Of a stretch of 34,137 nucleotides of DNA, positions 18,582 through 29,009 are shown in pieces. Location of the stretch: positions 1 through 34,137 of the forward strand of contig JASCIV010000183.1 in assembly GCA_030374735.1 (NCBI GenBank), read 5' to 3'. The stretch's first letter is position 1. Every line of letters begins with the position of its first letter. This DNA comes from Gracilaria caudata (Eukaryota > Rhodophyta > Florideophyceae > Gracilariales > Gracilariaceae). A program made the translations under genes and the position numbers. The notes under the pieces were generated by a model, which ran no database searches, was not told where the DNA came from, and saw only the letters and a list, made by a program, of their open reading frames with translations.

Positions 18582-19241
18582 TCACACCTTTTTCACCACT
18601 ATGTACACTCCCTTTATCTCCAAATAGTATTCGTCAACAAACGATTCACAAACAACACATCCGGCCTGCTCGATGAACTTGTAGTACTCATCTCTCTTGA
18701 ACTCAAACGAATTGATGCGAACTGAGAACAATCCCGTCCCTCCATGGCGTAAGTGACCGAGAATCGTAGTCAAAGCTTCCGGTCCACAATGACCCTCAAA
18801 GAATACTCCGCAGCATAACACATAATCGGCACTTTCGTTCCGCACTGGAACATCTCCAAAAAAGTCTCCGACGTGCAACTCATCAAATATCTGTTTCTTT
18901 CGAGCTTCTTCCAGCATTCCTTCACTAAGATCGTAACCAATGAGACGAATTGGAAGAGACTCTTTGTTCGTGAGTTTTCGCAACATACCTGCTGGCACAC
19001 CAGTACCGCATCCAGCGTCTACGATAACGGGCACATCAGCAGATCTGTGGTTGGCTTTGATGAGACTCAGCATCTTGTTACTGATTACATCCCAAAGCGG
19101 AACGCCCACCTTCAACACATCTTCATCATAACGGGAAGCCCATTTGTTGTACGCATCAGTTCTTTGCTGTGGTGTTGCAGGCGATGCCACAATACGGTGC
19201 AACTCATGTTTCAGCGTGCAATTTTCACCTTCTATATCCAT
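18582..19241 (-). CDS. METTL27-like SAM-dependent methyltransferase, copy 1
   Basis: A 219-residue class I methyltransferase. The ATG at 19241 is chosen over the one at 19250 because it gives the same length to LKHE as the paralog at 31990-32649. Motif I VDAGCGTG (74-81), the acidic residue of GYDLSEGMLEEA (D104) and motif IV-like YVLCCGVFFEGHCGPEAL (about 140-157) are all present. The N-terminal YNKWASRYDEDV resembles the YDxWAxxYDxDV signature of METTL27 (WBSCR27)-type enzymes. The methyl donor should be S-adenosylmethionine. The substrate is unknown, as for that family generally. It lacks targeting signals and is probably cytosolic. It is the outermost gene of the duplicated module. Confidence 0.88.
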   Translation of the reverse strand: MDIEGENCTLKHELHRIVASPATPQQRTDAYNKWASRYDEDVLKVGVPLWDVISNKMLSLIKANHRSADVPVIVDAGCGTGVPAGMLRKLTNKESLPIRLIGYDLSEGMLEEARKKQIFDELHVGDFFGDVPVRNESADYVLCCGVFFEGHCGPEALTTILGHLRHGGTGLFSVRINSFEFKRDEYYKFIEQAGCVVCESFVDEYYLEIKGVYIVVKKV

Positions 19242-19581
19242 GTCACACATGATTCGTCCTATGGGGCTGATGTGATGCTTCTTTGGAGCGAAAGACAGGA
19301 TGAGAGCGAAGAGTCGACGGAGCTTTCGGAGTATGTTGCTGGACAGAACAGAGAAGCTCTTTCTCCGAGGAAATGTGCCCTCCTCTCGTTAGAGTTCGTA
19401 AGGTTACGTCTGCCGCAGATGAGATGAGAGCTTGTCTATGGAGATCGAAAAGACGAGAGCGGGATGCAGGTCGCAGGGAATACGAAAAGAAGACAACCGG
19501 CGCCGTACGAACAACTGCGAACGATGCGTGAAGACAGGATGGAAAGACACAACCCTTCAACTCCCTTAACTTACCACAATG

Positions 19582-20043
19582 CTACACAACGGTATTTATC
19601 GCGATCGCGAGAGATCTTTTCGGTTTGGGTATCTTAGAGGGCGGAGACGAAAGCATTGCTCTGCCCCAAGCGGCTGGCATGTCCACTGGATTGATGATGC
19701 CATGCGCTGGCTCCGCTCCGAGAAAATTCATTTTCTGCATACTTCGAAATTCTCCTGAGATACGAGGTGTAACAGGTTTGCCCTCGTGACCTAAGGCGCG
19801 TGCCAGCCACGCGTGCGCTGCGCCACCCATTCTTGGTCTGTCATCAAGTTCAAGGACAGAAAAAAGTTCAGGAGCTGAGCGCTTAACTCCATCGATCTCG
19901 TTGTGTAGGGGTCGTATTGCAGATGTCTTACCACGTCCTTAGTGGAGAAATGATGGGACCACGATAATGCTCTGTATCCAAATGCTTAAAAGTAAGAGTA
20001 GCGCAATGCAAAAGGCGATGGATAACAAGCGTGGCACGCTCAT
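19582..20043 (-). pseudogene. Secreted or membrane-protein-like frame with one in-frame stop
   Basis: From ATG at 20043 the frame encodes a signal-peptide-like start (MSVPRLLSIAFCIALLLLLS), then TAA at codon 35 (19939-19941). It stays open in the same frame for about 119 more codons with protein-like composition (for example VLELDDRPRMGGAAHAWLAR) to the stop at 19582. I recognise no family. Either a point mutation has broken a gene of about 153 codons, or the two parts are unrelated. A second start, at ATG 19830, would give an 82-residue protein. Confidence 0.35.
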
Positions 20044-20052
20044 TGTGCCACG
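20030..20052. repeat. Hairpin enclosing a start codon
   Basis: CGTGGCAC and GTGCCACG form perfect 8-base arms around a 7-base loop. The loop contains the ATG (minus strand, 20041-20043) of the interrupted frame described at 19582-20043. Confidence 0.6.
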
Positions 20053-20491
20053 TTAAGTTTCTACATCCACTACGTTAACCTTGAGAGAGGTTCAGGATTT
20101 GGCTCGTATTAGAACCGCCCACTCAGTACCATCTCCTTGCGTTCTCCTTTATTACCCATCTCTCAATTTCTCAACATCTAAAGAAGTCTTCAGCAGCTTT
20201 CAAACTCTTTTTGATCTTCTCAATCTGGCTTCCATCCATCAACTCACATTTCATTCCCTTTCGATTTCATTTGCGCTGACGCTTTATCGTCTACTTTCTT
20301 GTTGCAATCCTCTACCCTCGCTCTCCCTTTCATTCTTGGTTTCTTTTGTGGAGAGAATAGAAACACATCTCGGACAGGTCTGCTTCAAAGCATAATAATA
20401 TTATTATTCGATATTGTAATCTCATTGCAGCTCCCTAAGAATTGCACTTCTACTTTCGTACTGTACTCTGATTACATTTCCTAGTGTAATT

Positions 20492-20995
20492 ATGGTTCCT
20501 TCGGCAATTGATAGGATTCTAGCAATATCGGATCGGTTGTGGTCATCAAAACGAGCCGAATAACGCCAGATAGTTTTGTCTCTGCAGATAACAACCTGGA
20601 TGACGATCAATCTCTCGCTATGGCCCAAATCCGGGGCCACATACTTTGCTGAACTTCGAGAGGGAACCATGTTTATGTTCCCGTTGACCTCTCTCCTGTC
20701 TTGCAGCAACGGTCGGCTGACCACGGAGAACATTTTTTCACAACCGCACTCACTTCTCTCATCTCTGGCACAAAAAGTTCTTCCGCGACAGGTGCGGATG
20801 AGCGCCATTAAGAGCGTGTGGATATTTAGGAAGGAGAACGTCGTGATGACGTGTGCCAGGAGTGGCATCAACTTAAGATTCACGTTTGCATCACCTCAGC
20901 AGCGTGACGTATGGTTGGGCGCTCTGAGAATACGCAAACGCATCACACAAGATTGCATGACCATACAGCTAAAGCCTTGCGGATATTTGTCTTAG
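20492..20995 (+). pseudogene. PH-domain-like frame with one in-frame stop
   Basis: From ATG at 20492 (MVPSAIDRILAISDRLW) the frame meets TAA at codon 24 (20561-20563). It then continues in the same frame for about 144 codons to TAG at 20993-20995. The last third (NLRFTFASPQQRDVWLGALR) resembles the final strands and helix of a pleckstrin homology domain, including the usual tryptophan. The first half does not clearly match. The opposite strand also has an open frame (20422-20883) but without an ATG. I read this as a decaying gene with weak evidence for its class. Confidence 0.3.
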
Positions 20996-21818
20996 TCCTT
21001 CGTGAGAGGTTCTGCGACGCTCACAAAGTCAAAAACATTTTTCGGTTGGTATAAAAGGCTAAGCGGAGACCGATGGAAAGAAACTTGATATTAACTTTCA
21101 CGAGTAGGAACTCGAACTGACAAAGTCATTAGTAATAAAATTTCAGTACGAGAACAATTACATTCATGCCATATTTGTCTTGAAGACATCGTATCCTCAT
21201 TCCAGCATTACCACTCCTGTGAACATCTCTACGACCTGTGTCCTTTCGCCGAGCTTTGTGAAGATTTCCGACATGGGTAAGCTCGAGGGCTCGAGGAAGA
21301 CAGAACTTTTTACACCACTGACACATGCGGTACGTGGTACACGGGGTGTAAGACGTAGGGACAGTTGGAAGAAAAACGAAGTTTCGCTTGTCTTCGTCGT
21401 CGAGGGCATTGCGCGACGCGGGCAACGAGCCCAGCTGTATGACGGTGCCAATCGCATACACGATACACACCTTCCACACGTTCCACACGTCACACACCAC
21501 CCACATGTTCCATGTGGCCACGCGTAAACACGAAACAACACAGCTCAATCCAGTTTCATCGGCATCCGATTCAACTCTCCGACTCTCCCTGGTCTGTGGT
21601 CTGCCTGGCACAGGCTACGGCGCATCGCACATGATACACAGTTGTGAATTCCTTACGTTGATCTTAGTAACCGCGGATAATCTTGGTGCTTTTTCAGGAA
21701 TTTTGGGTGGGCGTGTGTCAATGTTGATCCAAATGGATTTAGCTCAGCCTGCAAATCAAGTGGGGAAGCTTGGGCACTTACAGACAATAACGAAGGCAAC
21801 TCGTTAATCATGAGCATC
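20996..21818. other. Intergenic region with CA-rich stretch
   Basis: No gene is seen. TATAAAAGG at 21050-21058 (plus strand) precedes only a 15-codon frame. From about 21455 to 21535 the plus strand is a low-complexity run of CCACACGT-like units. Confidence 0.5.
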
Positions 21819-21980
21819 TCACATCCAAACTCTTTCACTGCTCGGGACCTCGAGAACAGTAAGACTGTCCCACTCAGCGGCGCTGATCTCGTGCGTAACT
21901 TTCCGAAGCTCTGGAATATCCTTCCTCCTATTGCTTCTGGAACAAGTGTTTCGCGTCGTGCTGGCGCCAATGGCGCGCAT
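21819..21980 (-). pseudogene. C-terminal fragment of a fifth B-family gene
   Basis: The minus strand reads about 50 codons matching the B-family C-terminus, including ELRKVTHEISAAEWDSLTVL, and ends SSERVWM then TGA (intact copy 1 ends NREKAWM). Bases just downstream (AACTCGT.A.TC.TGAG) also match the intact genes. Similarity stops at about 21980, so the fragment lacks the N-terminal and central blocks. It lies between the two modules. Confidence 0.75.
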
Positions 21981-22948
21981 ACGCGAAGGTGTTTGACGTG
22001 GTCATACAGTGTCAAGCCACTGTATTAGCAACGAAACGATTTCGTCGTCCGACAAAATCGCATCGAACCGGCCTGGATGCTCAGCAGAACGATTGACGTT
22101 CTCGAGACGACGTTCAAAAATGCAAGCCGCTTCCCCACATGTGGTTGGCAGAGTTAAGTACATCCCCGAAAACGCAGCGAAGTGCACCGCGGCCGAACTC
22201 GAGCGCACTTGCAATTTCATCGAGTGCTTGGCCTAGTTCACCCACGACTCGAGCGTCTCACGTCCCGCAGTTGTGTCCTTTCGTCAAGTCAAGCAGCTGA
22301 GGCTGAATCATGAACTTTTTTGGGTGACAGCCACGTCTTTTGATAACTCCCGTTACCATTTGACGAGGAGGCAGCTCGCGAAGATGCGAAGATGCGAAGG
22401 TTGATAGCGAGTTCTTATCGGTGTCTGGAGGGGTTCAGAAGAGTATAAAAGCAGTTCCGAACCAGCGGAAGTGCTTCTTCTTTCTTCTCCCTTTAAGACA
22501 AACCAAAACAAAACACTAAGAATCGCCTTAAGACTTTAGCTGAGAGAAGGCACTTGGTGGCTTCTCTCGGCACTCGACAACAATATAACAAAACAAGAAA
22601 AAGTTCAAAACCAAAGTCATCAGTAAGCATTACAGTTCTTATAATTAAACCTATAATTAATTAAATAAACTTGTGGCTACCATTACAGAGTTGTTGGCAG
22701 AGTCGTGTACAGATGGCATTGCTGGGCGTTGTGTCTGTGTAGCACACTGGAACATGTTGACACCTCATACCAATCGTATTCGTTTATCTTCAGATCTAGC
22801 TAGCGGCAGGAACTTCGCACCGCTGGTGGATGGATCAAACTCAAAGCCATGACGGAAACCTGTAATCATAACTCCATGCACCCCAGTGGGGTTGTTCACA
22901 CGTTATTTGATAAGTGTTCACGGGGAACTCATTGACGAAAGTTTCTCT
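21981..22948. other. Region with gene debris and a possible promoter
   Basis: No intact gene is seen. On the minus strand about 22002-22247 is protein-like in two frames (ARVVGELGQALDEIASALE, then further on NRSAEHPGRFDAILSDDEIV), as expected for a frameshifted remnant, but I cannot identify it. TATAAAAG at 22443-22450 on the plus strand is a good core-promoter match. It is followed only by a pyrimidine/adenine-rich stretch and very short frames, so a non-coding transcript is possible. Confidence 0.35.
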
Positions 22949-23443
22949 TTAATCGGCGTGCTTATTGTATCGATTCTCAATTATAGTGTCGGATACAGCC
23001 GGGCTTTGTCCGAAGAAAGGTGCACCTTCTTGATAATTCAAGAAACATTCGTTTCCGGCTTTGTATTTTCCTTTCGATCGCGAAACAGGGACGGTTCTAT
23101 ATGGCTCACCTTGAGGGTACTTCGCCAGATCTTTAAATTTATCCAGATTTGTGGGTTCTTCAACAATATGAACTGCATCTTTTCTAGAGCGTAGCTGTAC
23201 GGAACCCATCAAAAGACGGCTAAAACCTTTGTCGCCTTCTTACCTCCGGTAATTTCTTCTGCCTTTGCAAAGGCGTTTGACATTCACAAGGGAAGGATGA
23301 AGATGCAATTTGATTACATAATGACTGAAGTGGAACGGCATGAGATGTACTGCTGCGAAGCGAAGATGACCACAAGTACTCGTCCGACACACAGAGGAGG
23401 AAGACAAGATGAGTACGACAATGCTTTCCAGAAAATGGATCAT
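22949..23443 (-). pseudogene. Unidentified protein-like frame with one in-frame stop
   Basis: From ATG at 23443 the frame runs 67 codons to TAA (23240-23242), then stays open in the same frame to 22949. The second part is protein-like (EGDKGFSRLLMGSVQLRSRK and later NECFLNYQEGAPFFGQ) and has its own ATG at 23209 (86 residues). I recognise no family. The stop lies in a stretch starting GTAAGA and ending TTTTAG (24 bases, a multiple of three) that would look like an intron if such short ones existed here. The opposite strand is also partly open, so strand and coding status are uncertain. Confidence 0.28.
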
Positions 23444-23880
23444 ATTCTAATGCACTCAACTAAGAGCTCATTGAAGATGCATTAGAACGATGTACGTTCG
23501 TCTTGCACGAATTATTTGAGAGAGTGTGTAAATAACAGGTCCAAGACGATGGTGAGCTAATCGTAACCTCGGGGAGGCGAGTTCGAGGCGTTGGCTCGCG
23601 AAAGACTATGTTGCAGTCGAACCGTCTAATTGCAAGCACAGTGGGACAACATTGTATGGACACGTCAAGTACTTTCCCGTCTGCGCGCCAATCGATGCCG
23701 AGGACAGGTTCGATTGGGGGAGGCGTTTATCAAATCTTGCAAAGGTACGAAGGTATGAGACGTGTCCCTGTATGAGAAAGGTTTGTTGCCAGCAATCAAA
23801 AACAACTTTTAAACAAAATGAACTTGTTTAATATTTCAACGAATACACAAAGAAAACTCGTCAGTAGTGGGCACCTCAAA

Positions 23881-24828
23881 TCAAAGCCCTTTTCTATTGG
23901 GGTCCTTGAGAACTATCAGATTCTCCCACTCAGCCGCACTGATCTCGTGGGTAACCTTCCGAAGCTTTGGAACGTTCTTCCTCTTCTTGCTTCTGGAACA
24001 AGAGCTTCGCGTCGTGCCTGTGTCCCCGTCACGAGATGATGGTTTTTGGCGCTTTCCGCTGAAGGTGCGTGTCCGGCCAGAATCCGGCGCATTCGTTGCA
24101 GCCGAACTCCGCTGCTTTGTTCCGCCACAGCCTTTTCCAGCATCGGCGGTGATCGACCTTCTGCCGCCGCTTTTCGTGGATCTCTTTTCCTGCGAGCGAG
24201 GATTACCCATGCGAGTGGGGCGCTTTTGCACTGGCACGGAAGGCTTTTGGCGTGCCAAAGCAGAAACCCTCAGTTTCTCATCATTCGCCGATATGGTCCC
24301 TTCTGCCTTCCATTTCTCGCAACCCTCCACACGGCCATCCATGTCCACCTTTTCTTTCGTTGTGGCCTTGTCGTTTTCCTTTGGCCTGCTCGCCATTTGA
24401 GTTCGGCAATGGACAACGGGCTCGACCAGGAATCCATCCTCATCCACTTCGTGCTCCGGGCGCACTCTCAGTCTCAACCAAACCGCTTTTGTTGAGCTTT
24501 TGTTCATCTTCTTTGCTGAAGAGTTGGCTTCTTCATCGGTGCGATTCCGTTTTCGCGATGTGCCCACAGTCGAATGCTCAGATCGAGAGAGCCCTGGATC
24601 GCGGCGGGTTTCATTGTCGTGTTCCTTTGCCACATTTACTCCCTTTTCCATATGGGAGAGACTCTTACCGAAAGCCTCGGAACTGGCTCTTTCGCTTTGT
24701 GGCGGTGTGGGGCTAATGGTTCTGACCGATGGTGCCCATAACGGCTTCTCTTTGTTCCGTGCGGCGCGGTGCACATGTGGTATGTAGGCTTCCGGGAGTC
24801 GCCACTCCTGACCTGTAGGAAGAGCCAT
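23881..24828 (-). CDS. Basic nuclear-type protein, B family (intact copy 2)
   Basis: A 315-residue protein with an ATG start (MALPTGQEWRLPEAY). It keeps all three family blocks: N-terminal EWRLPEAY, central WLRLRVRPEHEVDEDGF (117-133) and C-terminal KLRKVTHEISAAEWENLIVL (288-307). Between them it is low-complexity and basic, with likely nuclear signals (RKRNRTDEE...AKKMNK; KKRKN). The blocks are far better kept than the linkers, and the frame is open throughout in both minus-strand copies. That argues the protein is made and selected. The last residues (NRKGL) differ from copy 1 (NREKAWM). Function unknown. Confidence 0.7.
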   Translation of the reverse strand: MALPTGQEWRLPEAYIPHVHRAARNKEKPLWAPSVRTISPTPPQSERASSEAFGKSLSHMEKGVNVAKEHDNETRRDPGLSRSEHSTVGTSRKRNRTDEEANSSAKKMNKSSTKAVWLRLRVRPEHEVDEDGFLVEPVVHCRTQMASRPKENDKATTKEKVDMDGRVEGCEKWKAEGTISANDEKLRVSALARQKPSVPVQKRPTRMGNPRSQEKRSTKSGGRRSITADAGKGCGGTKQRSSAATNAPDSGRTRTFSGKRQKPSSRDGDTGTTRSSCSRSKKRKNVPKLRKVTHEISAAEWENLIVLKDPNRKGL

Positions 24829-25615
24829 GGCGAGAGGGAGAGAAAACGTGTTGTTGGCAGAGAGGAGGAGATGGGAAGGTAGTGAGAGTTGGAAACTTTG
24901 TTAGGCTTTGTGTGCTTTAGATTCCAGAAGTTGAAGAATGAAGAATGTGCATGTGAAGAGCTGCTACGAACTGGGCGAATCGGTTAGGGCAAGTGAGAAT
25001 GCGGGAGGACTCAAGATGGGATCAGAGTAGAATGATGAACGAGAAGCTGGCACAACTTCGTCTGGTGTAAACTAAAGGGTACGAAACAAGCCACACGAAA
25101 GGCGAAGAGAATCTGGGGAGGAGAGGAAAACGTAATTGAGGAGAGGAGCGCGAGATTGAATGCAAAGAATTTGGTGGGGACCGAAGTGAAAGGTGCAAAT
25201 GAATGCACGAAGTGCGTGTGTGGAACGGGTATTGAATGAATGTTGAATCAGTTGAAGACAGAACAACAATCGATCGGCTCCAGTCGAATCGGAGTCTCAA
25301 ATGCTGCAAGAGGCTGATACGAACTGCGACCGACACCACTGAGGAAGGGTTCGACTCTGTACGAGTTCTAGCGCGTGTTTGAGTTGTGTACGCCATTGTC
25401 ACACGTGCTGATTGCTCCGTCGTGTTCATGCGAACGCGGGACGTGAGTTTTGTTATCCTGGCCGGTTTAGATCCGTGTTTGTTTTACGGATTTTCAAGAT
25501 GCCTCATAATCGAAAAGAATGGACGCACGGCGAAGATAGTCCATGGTTATGTAGCGTCGTGAAAGAAATGTACATTGCAAAGATATGCGGAAGCTTTTGG
25601 GCGACGTTCTTTTTC
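24829..25615. other. 5' flank of B gene copy 2
   Basis: No gene is seen. It is homologous to 10474-11174, clearest from about 25250 onward (GTTGAAGACAGAACAAC.ATCGA, GAGTCTCAAATGCTGCAAGA). The TATA-like box of copy 1 is not kept. Confidence 0.5.
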
Positions 25616-26290
25616 TCAAGAATTACCAGGTGAAAGTAATTTGTAAACTCTTCTGATCATGTCCAAGGATTTGGACAACCTCCTTCCCCATTCGACGAGA
25701 AAGCGGAAGTTGAAGATGTGAAGACATTCGAAGGTGGAGGCGCAGCGCTGCGAGCTCCGCTGGAGGGCGAGATGGGCGGCGGTTGACAGACAGTCACGTG
25801 CCATGCGCCGTGGCACGCGCCGCGAACGCGGAAGACGCCCGAGCTCATTTTGGGAGATTGAGAATCCAGCATCGCACTTCTGTGCTACACGCCCATGCTG
25901 CGTGCCCACGGGTGGCTTCTGGAAGTGGTGTCCGAGTTTCCCGCTGGCTCCAACGTATCCAACCTCACCGGATAAGCATGCAAGTTTTGCCTTTTCAAGG
26001 CACGCGGAAGAGGACTTATCGCAGTATGGAGGCGGCAAATTGGATAATCTGTACACTGGCAGCGCACGAGCCTGCCAGGAGCCCGATCTGGGACATGGGC
26101 GACGACCGATTTCCGCCGCAGCCTGCCACCGCCAGCTCCTTTCCTCCAGGCTCTCTTTCTTGATTCGCGCCCTCCCACCTGGGCAGCAGTTCTGTTTAGG
26201 GGAACAGACAGTGCACAGGTAGCATGGGCAAGCCACGCGGGACAAAGCGGTACTTGCGTCCACGCCTTTCTCCAGAACGATAGAAATCAT
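25616..26290 (-). other. Open frame of 224 codons, probably not a gene
   Basis: Counterpart of 11175-11906, with the same ATG and the same end but a different reading frame through the middle and no palindromic insertion. The frame disagreement between copies argues against a conserved protein. Confidence 0.25.
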
Positions 26291-26538
26291 CTTCGCTATC
26301 GCTCGTGCTCGCGGTAATGAACGCCTACTTTTACTGAAGCCCCTCTAACAAACAGGGAGATGTCAAGGAGCCCATTTTGACTGGGACGCTCTGCATCATG
26401 GGCGTCATGTGCGTTCTCTTTCTTGCCTTCATGCAATGAGAACACATCAACGACTGAAAGACTATTTGAATCAAGTTTGTTTCTAATCGATATGCTTGTC
26501 GTATTGTATCGATACCACTCTTGTTCTTTCCCTCACGC

Positions 26539-27903
26539 TCAAATCCGACTCCAATGAAGTGAAACCGCATCAACAATCCCCTTCATCAACAAGCCGTACT
26601 TGTTTCGTATCGAGCTTATTATTGACCTCAGCTTGTCATGAATCCACTTCAATGCCTTCCTTATTGCGTTGAAAGGGTATGGACGTTCCATGCTTTCACG
26701 CATCTGAACAACTCTCTCTTTGTCCAGTTCCCACCCACTTGAGGCCCCGGACACTGGGCTCGGTCGTGACGAAAGCAACTGTTTGGGAATATGCGCTCTG
26801 TCCCACAAGTTTGCATCTTCGGGCGGTGTCCCTTGAAGCTTGCGTTGGAACCTTTTCACCCGTTCGCACCACTTCCGCGCCTCACGTTCTCTTACAGTCG
26901 ACGGCGTTGTACGTTTTACCGATGGAGATTTCCCATGTGGCCAAAGTGTTGTCCACCTTGAATCCACTTGCCGATCGAAATATAGTGCCTTCATTCCGAC
27001 CTGATCGGCACTCTTTGCATTGGAAAACTTCTTGTTCGCCTCTGATCGGCGGCATTCTCTCGTGGCGCAGAAGGTGTCGAAGCGCACTTCATCATCCCTC
27101 TTTACGGAGGATATTGCCATTTCAACAGATTCATTTTGGCTCTTGGAAGTGTTATGCTTCTTGATAGGTTTCAAGCTCAGCATATCCCCGGTACGATTCT
27201 TACCAGTTTTGCCCATGATCTCATCAAATAATGCGAGGCTCTCTGACGACTTTTCAGAAGCCCTTCCTTCCTTCCCTTGCTCCTTCATGATCTCATTTGG
27301 AGACTTAACTTCCATAAAGTTTTTCCCTGTGCCTCGTGGTAACGCATCCCACCAACTGATGCACGTAGGCTTCGTTCGGGCTTTAACATTACCGCCCTGT
27401 TTGTTGGAACTGTATTGATGTCTAGGCCCTCGAAGGCGGGCCAAAACAGGTTTGCGACGTGAATCGACTTCCTGTTTGATGGCATCAAACACTGCCAAGC
27501 TTTCCGTTGAGGGCGTGAATCCGAAGGAAGAGCTCGAACTTCCTTCCCCAGCTCCAGATTCTTCGGTGCCTACTGGGCGGTTCCCGTTTCGCTGAAATGC
27601 TCGCACCATACCGTAAGATGAACCTGCAGGGGGGTTTGTCAGTTTCCTTCCCTCGTTCATTTCCATGGACTTCCCATCGGAGATACCAGTATTCGTACCA
27701 CAGCTTGGGTGTAAGAATTCCGACCAAGTCAAGACCTTAATCTCTGGCAAATCGTCACAGCCGTCACTGCGATTTTGCGATTTGTTGTTGGAGGGAACTT
27801 TTCCCAGATTTCGCAATGCTGCCGAGCGTTTCTTGTCAACTTCGCGTTTGACCTCGTCGAACACCTGAAGACTAGCGGCAGATGGTGTGAAGTGTTGAGA
27901 CAT
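26539..27903 (-). CDS. Repeat protein of unknown function, R family (full copy 2)
   Basis: A 454-residue protein. The first 416 residues are identical to the gene at 12148-13518, and the underlying bases look identical from about 26660 to 27930. Five substitutions (for example E417A and G426R) and an earlier stop lie in the last 40 residues. The motif order is the same: FTPSAASLQVFDEVKREVD at 5-23, FTPSTESLAVFDAIKQEVD at 129-147, the tryptophan motifs, then a basic C-terminal half. The flanking genes in the two modules are far more diverged. No known domain was recognised; probably intracellular. Confidence 0.75.
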   Translation of the reverse strand: MSQHFTPSAASLQVFDEVKREVDKKRSAALRNLGKVPSNNKSQNRSDGCDDLPEIKVLTWSEFLHPSCGTNTGISDGKSMEMNEGRKLTNPPAGSSYGMVRAFQRNGNRPVGTEESGAGEGSSSSSFGFTPSTESLAVFDAIKQEVDSRRKPVLARLRGPRHQYSSNKQGGNVKARTKPTCISWWDALPRGTGKNFMEVKSPNEIMKEQGKEGRASEKSSESLALFDEIMGKTGKNRTGDMLSLKPIKKHNTSKSQNESVEMAISSVKRDDEVRFDTFCATRECRRSEANKKFSNAKSADQVGMKALYFDRQVDSRWTTLWPHGKSPSVKRTTPSTVREREARKWCERVKRFQRKLQGTPPEDANLWDRAHIPKQLLSSRPSPVSGASSGWELDKERVVQMRESMERPYPFNAIRKALKWIHDKLRSIISSIRNKYGLLMKGIVDAVSLHWSRI

Positions 27904-28383
27904 TTCTTACGGTTGCAAAGTTTTGGGCGGATCGGGAACAGGAAGCTTGAAACACTTTCTATTTGCGTACGCAGGAGCACAAAGAACGCAAGCAACTTGG
28001 GGATAGCGCAAGGAGAACATATAATCGAGCTCCGATGCAAGAACTGACACAGGATATCAATTTACGAGAGAGGGAGCACAGAGTGAAACTACATGCCAAG
28101 AAATCGTAATGGATTATGTCGTGGTGGCCACGATCTGCATTTGGTTCCAACTCTCGTGGGTGCTGACATTGTGCACTGCAACATTGCGTATGATCATAAG
28201 CCCAGCAGCGGATTCGAGGTCACGCCTGCGACGCACAGTGACTCTTCTCGGTGTTTCCATTTTTGTCATCGAAGCTAACCAACTCAACTGAGAAGAGCGA
28301 TAACCTTTTTGTTGCAAAGCGATTTCTCGAACAATTCAAGAAATAGAGAGTCCATCGAATGGGTGGATGATACCTCGGTTGGT
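27904..28383 (-). repeat. 5' flank unit of R gene, copy 3
   Basis: Closest relative of 13519-13996, with only a few differences in the first 150 bases and more beyond. The TATA-like GATTATATG is at 28018-28026. At about 28383 it joins sequence related to 15050-15350, so there is no second R gene here. Codons of the truncated gene's end (PFDGLS) can be read in this flank. Confidence 0.7.
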
Positions 28384-29009
28384 AAGTGACTTCTGGTAGT
28401 TTCTTCTATCGTGGCAGAGGCGTTCGCTATGGTGAGAAAAGCCAGGAATGCTATTCAATTCTGTTTCACCGGCCATCAAAGATGAAGATCGAAGGAACGA
28501 TGTGTAGTACAGCGATGTTTTTCTGAAACATCGGCGAGCATCAATGAGAATGATGTAATTAATGCACGCGACATGAGAGAATAATGAGAAGGCCAAGATG
28601 AAGGTAAGAGGGATAACTCCGATTGTCCGCGTCTACCCTCGTCATGGAGAGCCTTGCCTCAATCCTTCTTGGTGCGAGCTCGGGCTGGGCTCCAGGATGA
28701 TGCTTTTCGTTTACACAAGGCCACGTACGCCACTAAATGGTGCTGTACATAAGCACGATGTGTAACACGTACGAACCGTGAAACACGTAAGAACGGTTGC
28801 ACACATTTTAGGTGGTGTCAGCGTAGAAGATGAGAGGTTTCTAGCAAAAGTCTCTTTATTTGGTCTTGTTTTCATTTGGCATGGTGCTACGCGAACACGT
28901 CTTCCAGCTGTGACACGCATACACGGGTATGGGTTCCTTTCCTCGCAGCTGGCAATTTCCAGAGTGTGAGGCTCCCCAAGCGCGCGCCACGGAGCATAGC
29001 CCATGACCG
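28384..29009. other. Intergenic region of the right module
   Basis: No gene is seen. About 28498-28610 matches 15215-15345. From about 28880 to 28935 there is a stretch with CACGCATACACGGGTA, similar to the CACACGCGTACGCGGGTC near the left module boundary (9316-9334). Confidence 0.45.

Larger units (their letters stand above)
9385..19320. repeat. Duplicated module, left copy (about 9.9 kb)
   Basis: Gene order and sequence match 23690-32725 in direct orientation: B gene, R gene, inverted degenerate B gene, methyltransferase. Matches include non-coding stretches, for example the starts at GAGGACAGGTTCG(T/A)TTGGG and the shared sequence upstream of the methyltransferase. The left copy is longer, mainly because it carries a second, truncated R gene with its flank (about 1.05 kb). 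Identity varies strongly along the module. Confidence 0.85.

Noticed and set aside
20081..20395. A 104-codon plus-strand frame
   Set aside because: It starts at TTG and is mostly a C/T-rich stretch read as serine and leucine. It looks like flank or untranslated sequence.
19939..20563. Reassigned TAA codon as a genetic-code variant
   Set aside because: The cysteine-rich gene at 4751-5983 and the methyltransferase at 31990-32649 end at TAA exactly where their paralogs end, so TAA acts as a normal stop.
23218..23241. A 24-base GTAAGA...TTTTAG stretch that would remove an in-frame stop if spliced
   Set aside because: Introns this short are known only in very unusual genomes, the two other interrupted frames show no such stretch, and no other gene here needs an intron.
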